From Bog-756 sp049521915 (GTDB taxonomy: Bacteria; Actinomycetota; Acidimicrobiia; Acidimicrobiales; RAAP-2), in assembly GCA_049521915.1 (NCBI GenBank), contig JBEKOI010000161.1:1-9125 (forward strand): 9,125 bases of DNA, written 5' to 3'. Shown in pieces: positions 6,385-9,125 of this stretch (position 1 is its first letter; each line of letters starts with the position of its first letter). A program made the translations under genes and the position numbers. The notes below the pieces were generated by a model. That model did not search any database. It saw only the letters and a list, made by a program, of their open reading frames with translations, and was not told the DNA's origin.

Positions 6385-7749
6385 ATGAGGAGTCAAGAGG
6401 AGTACGTCCTCCGGACCGTGGAGGAGCGCGGCATCAGGTTCGTCCAGTTGTGGTTCACGGACGTGCTGGGAACCCCCAAGACCTTCAGCATCACCCCCGC
6501 CGAGCTGGAGAATGCCCTCGACGAGGGGATGACGTTCGACGGGTCGGCCATCGACGGCTTCAGCCGGGTGCAGGAGAGCGATGTGCTGGCCCGGCCCGAT
6601 GCCAACACGTTCCAGCTGCTCCCGTGGCACGGTCACGGTCAGGGGGCTCCGGCCACCGATGCCCCCGAGGTCCAGGTGGCCAGGGTGTTCTGTGACATCG
6701 TGAACCTGGACGGCTCGCCCTTCCAGGGCTGTCCCCGCCATGTGCTGCGTCGGACCCTCGACCGGGCCCACGACCGCGGTTTCACCTTCTTCGCCGCCCC
6801 GGAGATGGAGTATTTCTATTTCGCCGACGCGGACCCCTCCCATCCGCCGGTCGCACTCGACTCGGGCTCCTACTTCGAACTGACCGTGGCCGACCGGGCC
6901 AGCGACATCCGCCAGCGCACCGTGCTCACCCTCGAGGAGATGGGCATTCCCGTGGAGCACGCCCAGCACGAGGACGCACCCAGCCAGCACGAGATCGACC
7001 TGCGCTACACCGACGCCATGACCATGGCCGACACGGTCATGACCGTACGGCTGGTGGTCAAGGAGATGGCCCGCCAGCAGGGGGTGTTCGCCAGCTTCAT
7101 GCCCAAGCCGCTGGCCGGCGTCCAGGGTTCGGGGATGCACACCCACATGTCCCTGTTCCGGGGGGACACCAACGCCTTCATCGACCTCGAGCGCCCCGGT
7201 GGGCTGTCGGAGGTGGCGGAAGGGTTCATCGCCGGCCTGCTGCGTCACGCCCCCGAGATCACCGCGGTGACCAACCAGTGGGTCAACTCCTACAAGCGCC
7301 TGGTCTCGGGGTACGAAGCCCCCATCCACGTGTCCTGGGCCCACAACAACCGCTCCGCCCTGGTGCGGGTTCCCGTCGTCAAGCAGGGAAAATACGAGTC
7401 CACCCGGATCGAGTACCGCTCGCCCGACAGCGCCTGCAACCCGTATCTGGCCTTCGCCGTCATCCTGGCCGCCGGCCTGGAAGGCATCGAGAAGGGATAC
7501 GGGCTGCCGCCCGAGGCCGACGCCAATCTGTTCGCGGTGAGCCCCGAGGAGCTCGCCAACAAGGGGATCCTGCACCTTCCGGGCAGCCTCAACGAGGCCC
7601 TCGGGCTGATGGAGTCGTCGGAGCTGCTGGCCGAGACCCTCGGCGAGCACGTCTTCGAGTGGTTCATCCGGAACAAGCGGGCCGAGTGGGCCGAGTACAA
7701 GGCGCACGTGACCCAATTCGAGCTCGACCGCTACCTGCCCCTGCTGTAA
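6385..7749 (+). CDS. Glutamine synthetase type I, GlnA2-like, without adenylylation tyrosine
   Basis: A GSI-fold ligase joining an amine or ammonium to the gamma-carboxyl of glutamate. At 454 residues it is close to mycobacterial GlnA2 in length and opening (QEEYVLRTVEERGIRFVQLWFTDVLG). Motifs: FDGSAIDGFSRVQESD at 51-66; EMEYF with Glu140 and Glu142; HEDAPSQHEIDLRY with Glu196 and Glu203; GSGMHTHMS with His252 and His254; NRSALVRVP at 322-330; RIEYRSPDSACNPYLAF at 341-357. Where GSI-beta enzymes have the adenylylated Tyr in NLYDLPPE, this one has NLF with Phe383 and no GSI-beta insertion, so adenylyl control is unlikely. Some actinobacterial GlnA2/GlnA3 paralogues are gamma-glutamylpolyamine synthetases, so polyamine use is a real alternative to glutamine synthesis. 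The regulator gene follows within 50-90 bp and is probably cotranscribed. Confidence 0.93.
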   Translation: MRSQEEYVLRTVEERGIRFVQLWFTDVLGTPKTFSITPAELENALDEGMTFDGSAIDGFSRVQESDVLARPDANTFQLLPWHGHGQGAPATDAPEVQVARVFCDIVNLDGSPFQGCPRHVLRRTLDRAHDRGFTFFAAPEMEYFYFADADPSHPPVALDSGSYFELTVADRASDIRQRTVLTLEEMGIPVEHAQHEDAPSQHEIDLRYTDAMTMADTVMTVRLVVKEMARQQGVFASFMPKPLAGVQGSGMHTHMSLFRGDTNAFIDLERPGGLSEVAEGFIAGLLRHAPEITAVTNQWVNSYKRLVSGYEAPIHVSWAHNNRSALVRVPVVKQGKYESTRIEYRSPDSACNPYLAFAVILAAGLEGIEKGYGLPPEADANLFAVSPEELANKGILHLPGSLNEALGLMESSELLAETLGEHVFEWFIRNKRAEWAEYKAHVTQFELDRYLPLL

Positions 7750-7782
7750 TAGAGGGCCAGAACCACCTGTACCTCACCGCGA

Positions 7783-7791
7783 AGGGGGAAG
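7783..7791 (+). promoter_or_regulatory. Strong Shine-Dalgarno without a canonical start codon at normal distance
   Basis: AGGGGGAAG lies 36 bases after the glnA2-like stop. Eight bases downstream of its AGGGGGA core, in the frame of the GlnR-like gene, is ATC 7798, not ATG, GTG or TTG. The first canonical in-frame start, GTG 7840, is 48 bases away and has no purine-rich leader. Confidence 0.6.
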
Positions 7792-7839
7792 AACGCCATC
7801 GAACCGCTGCTGTGCTTCCCCACCGCTCCTCCGAGCCCC

Positions 7840-8478
7840 GTGACCGCCGTGCTCGACCGCGCCGGTTACCCGTGGTTGGGCATCGACAAACCCGAGGCGG
7901 CCGAGACCGAGGAGCCCGAGGACGGGTGGTCGGGTGCGGTGGTCTGCAGTGGAGGCGACCCCATCGGGGCCTTCCTCCTCTGTCGCCACCTGCGGAAGCG
8001 CGAGGTACCCCTGGCGCCGGTGATCGTGGTGGTCCCGGTCGAGCAGCTGGGCGAGCTCGAGCTGCGGGAGGACCTGTTCGACGACCTGTGCCTGGAGCCG
8101 GTCAACGCCGACGAGCTCGGCGCCCGGCTGGCCCACCTCTTCTGGCGCACCGGACGGGGTCTTCGCCCCGACCTCCTCGAGCACGGTCCGCTGGTCCTCA
8201 ACCTGGAGACCTACCAGGCAGCGGTGGCCGGCAAGGTGCTCGACCTCACCTACATGGAGTACGAGCTCCTGCGGTTTCTGGCCGCCCGGCCGGGCAAGGT
8301 CTTCACCCGTGAGACGCTGCTCAGCCGGGTCTGGGGCTACGAGTACTACGGCGGGGCCCGGACGGTGGACGTCCACGTACGCCGGTTGCGGGCCAAGCTG
8401 GGCGAAGAGCACGCCCACCTGATCCAGACCGTGCGCTCGGTCGGCTACCGGTTCGGCCAGACCGCCTGGACCCCCTGA
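7840..8478 (+). CDS. GlnR-like OmpR-family regulator with degenerate receiver domain
   Basis: A DNA-binding regulator of the atypical OmpR type, most like actinobacterial GlnR, the nitrogen regulator that activates glnA and amt genes. The C-terminal winged helix (about 116-206) is intact: LDLTYMEYELLRFLAARPGK, VFTRETLLSRVWGY, GGARTVDVHVRRLRAKLGEE and IQTVRSVGYRF. The N-terminal receiver-like part (about 1-103) keeps the beta/alpha pattern but not the chemistry: Cys36 occupies the usual phospho-Asp position, the acidic pocket is absent and the conserved Lys is replaced near Glu86 (CLEP). GlnR family members are likewise atypical receivers. Downstream of glnA2-like with less than 100 bp gap, no histidine kinase is nearby. 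The given GTG start is the canonical minimum. Codons from 7798 read IEPLLCFPTAPPSP in frame after a good Shine-Dalgarno, so translation may begin at ATC 7798 (226 aa). Assignment to GlnR rather than a paralogue rests partly on the neighbouring genes. Confidence 0.88.
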   Translation: MTAVLDRAGYPWLGIDKPEAAETEEPEDGWSGAVVCSGGDPIGAFLLCRHLRKREVPLAPVIVVVPVEQLGELELREDLFDDLCLEPVNADELGARLAHLFWRTGRGLRPDLLEHGPLVLNLETYQAAVAGKVLDLTYMEYELLRFLAARPGKVFTRETLLSRVWGYEYYGGARTVDVHVRRLRAKLGEEHAHLIQTVRSVGYRFGQTAWTP

Positions 8479-8482
8479 CCGG

Positions 8483-8890
8483 TCACCCAGCAGACGAGGT
8501 CGGAGCGTAGGCCCAGACCTCGACCTCGACGGCGGCTCCGGCCGGGAGGGCCAGGACGGCCACCATCGACCGGGCCGGACGGTGGCGGCCGAAGAAGGCC
8601 ACGTAGGCGTCGTTGACGGCGGGGAACTGGTCGGCGTCGGTCACGAACACCGTGGTCTTGACCACCTGCTCGAGCGTGGCGCCGTTGTCGTGGAGCAGCT
8701 TCTCGGCGTTGGACAGGGCCTGGGTCATCTGGGCCGGGGCGCCACCGTCGACCAACACCGGTGCACCGGGGGCCGCGGTCGCGGTTTCGGCCCGGCGGCC
8801 CGGTGGTTGGTGCAGGCCGAGCTGGCCCGAGCAGATCAACCACGGTCCGGCTCGGACGATCGGCGTGTAGGGACCGATTGGTGCGCTCAT
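8483..8890 (-). CDS. ridA: RidA family (YjgF/UK114) enamine/imine deaminase
   Basis: RidA proteins hydrolyse reactive 2-aminoacrylate and related enamines/imines released by PLP enzymes. The 135-residue product has the family layout: IGPYTP near the N terminus, SGQLGL at 21-26, QALSNAEKLLHDNGATLEQVVKTTVFV at about 57-83, and catalytic HRPARSMV with Arg107. Glu122 lies 15 residues later, in VEVEVWA, matching the Arg105/Glu120 spacing of E. coli RidA. A Pro/Ala-rich stretch at 28-47 is a little longer than usual. ATG 8890 is chosen because AGGAGAG (8897-8903) sits 6 nt upstream; the TTG at 8941 adds unrelated residues. The gene converges on the GlnR-like gene with only 4 bases between stops, so no separate terminator fits there. 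It acts as a cytosolic trimer in the family. Direct membership in the nitrogen cluster is unproven. Confidence 0.93.
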   Translation of the reverse strand: MSAPIGPYTPIVRAGPWLICSGQLGLHQPPGRRAETATAAPGAPVLVDGGAPAQMTQALSNAEKLLHDNGATLEQVVKTTVFVTDADQFPAVNDAYVAFFGRHRPARSMVAVLALPAGAAVEVEVWAYAPTSSAG

Positions 8891-8979
8891 GGCAAGCTCT
8901 CCTGACGGTTGAGGGTTCGCATCGCTGAATCCGGGCAGCAATCCCAGCGGTACACAGGGGGACGCCTGGTTTTTGAATT

Positions 8980-9048
8980 TGGCCTAATTATCGCCTACAG
9001 CCGATAGCTCGGACCAATTATTATCGTCTGCAGCCGATAATTAGGCCA
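8980..9048. promoter_or_regulatory. AT-rich nested palindrome upstream of ridA
   Basis: TGGCCTAATTATCG (8980-8993) and CGATAATTAGGCCA (9035-9048) form a perfect 14-bp inverted repeat. Inside it, two 20-bp direct repeats, 8987-9006 and 9020-9039, differ at two positions (ATTATCG-n4-CAGCCGATA). Each is itself a palindrome, TATCG-n8-CGATA, extended to ATTATCG-n8-CGATAAT in the second. Each copy includes GATAAT on the minus strand, a good -10. For the left copy (8992-8987) a TTGGTC lies 19 bases upstream, giving a possible ridA promoter about 95 bases from its start. The best reading is a two-site operator over that promoter. The regulator is unknown. Confidence 0.55.
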
Positions 9049-9096
9049 TTTCTGGCCGCGAAGACATCCACTGGGAACACCCGCCGGCGCCCGGTT

Positions 9097-9125
9097 CCGG
9101 GGCCGGGGCCGGGAGCGGGAGCGGG
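9097..9125. repeat. GC-rich hexanucleotide repeat running off the right edge
   Basis: Units of six (CCGGGG twice, CCGGGA, GCGGGA, then GCGGG) fill the last 29 bases. On the minus strand one open frame reads Pro/Leu/Ala/Pro-rich and ends at TAA 9043-9041, so the repeat could encode a proline-rich tail of a gene beyond the window. The fragment is too short to call. Otherwise the stretch 8891-9125 holds only the palindrome and the ridA leader. Confidence 0.6.

Noticed and set aside
6106..7716. 536-codon open frame on the minus strand opposite the glnA2-like gene
   Set aside because: It is antisense to an unmistakable glutamine synthetase. Its His/Gly/Val-rich composition is that of a complementary shadow in high-GC DNA.
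8971..8980. T-rich run near 8970-8980 as an intrinsic terminator tail
   Set aside because: The adjacent palindrome has a large interior with repeated operator-like units, which fits regulatory sites better than a compact terminator hairpin.
9041..9124. C-terminal end of a minus-strand gene entering from the right
   Set aside because: A proline-rich frame ends at TAA 9043-9041, but 27 codons of repeat-driven sequence are not enough to call a gene, and other frames are also open.

Overview
The window is high-GC bacterial DNA with strongly GC-biased third codon positions, frequent GTG/TTG starts and Shine-Dalgarno leaders. The genes are of actinobacterial type: a HrdB/SigB-like sigma factor, a GSII glutamine synthetase, a mycobacterial GlnA2-like glutamine synthetase and a GlnR-like OmpR-family regulator. 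I infer a high-GC actinobacterium, possibly of the Acidimicrobiia. The lineage is an inference, because no rRNA or other marker is present.

Layout, left to right. (1) 1-857, plus strand: the last codons of an unidentified gene, then a HAD-IB (SerB-like) phosphatase with a C-terminal membrane anchor. (2) 858-1180: a hairpin, a possible 24-residue membrane peptide on the minus strand, and a 25-bp direct repeat. (3) 1181-4814, minus strand: nadE (glutamine-dependent NAD+ synthetase), then a start/stop-overlapping gene for a possible ferritin-like protein, then a primary-type sigma-70 factor. (4) 4815-5152: a divergent intergenic region with a candidate GlnR box. (5) 5153-8478, plus strand: glnII (GSII), a strong hairpin, a glnA2-like GSI without the adenylylation tyrosine, and a GlnR-like regulator whose receiver domain lacks the phospho-acceptor aspartate. 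(6) 8483-8890, minus strand: a RidA-family enamine/imine deaminase, converging on the regulator. (7) 8891-9125: an AT-rich nested palindrome, then a GC hexamer repeat at the edge.

The theme of the right two thirds is glutamine. Two unrelated glutamine synthetases can make or use glutamine, NadE consumes it as amide donor, and the GlnR-like regulator is the obvious candidate to control the set through the site at 4976-4991. RidA would clear reactive enamines from amino-acid metabolism, but its link to the cluster is only positional. Most of the window is orderly core metabolism. The less ordinary points are the degenerate receiver domain, the likely non-canonical start of the regulator, the nested palindrome upstream of ridA, the tiny membrane peptide, and the nadE-linked helical protein. 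I saw no CRISPR array, insertion sequence, tRNA or rRNA.
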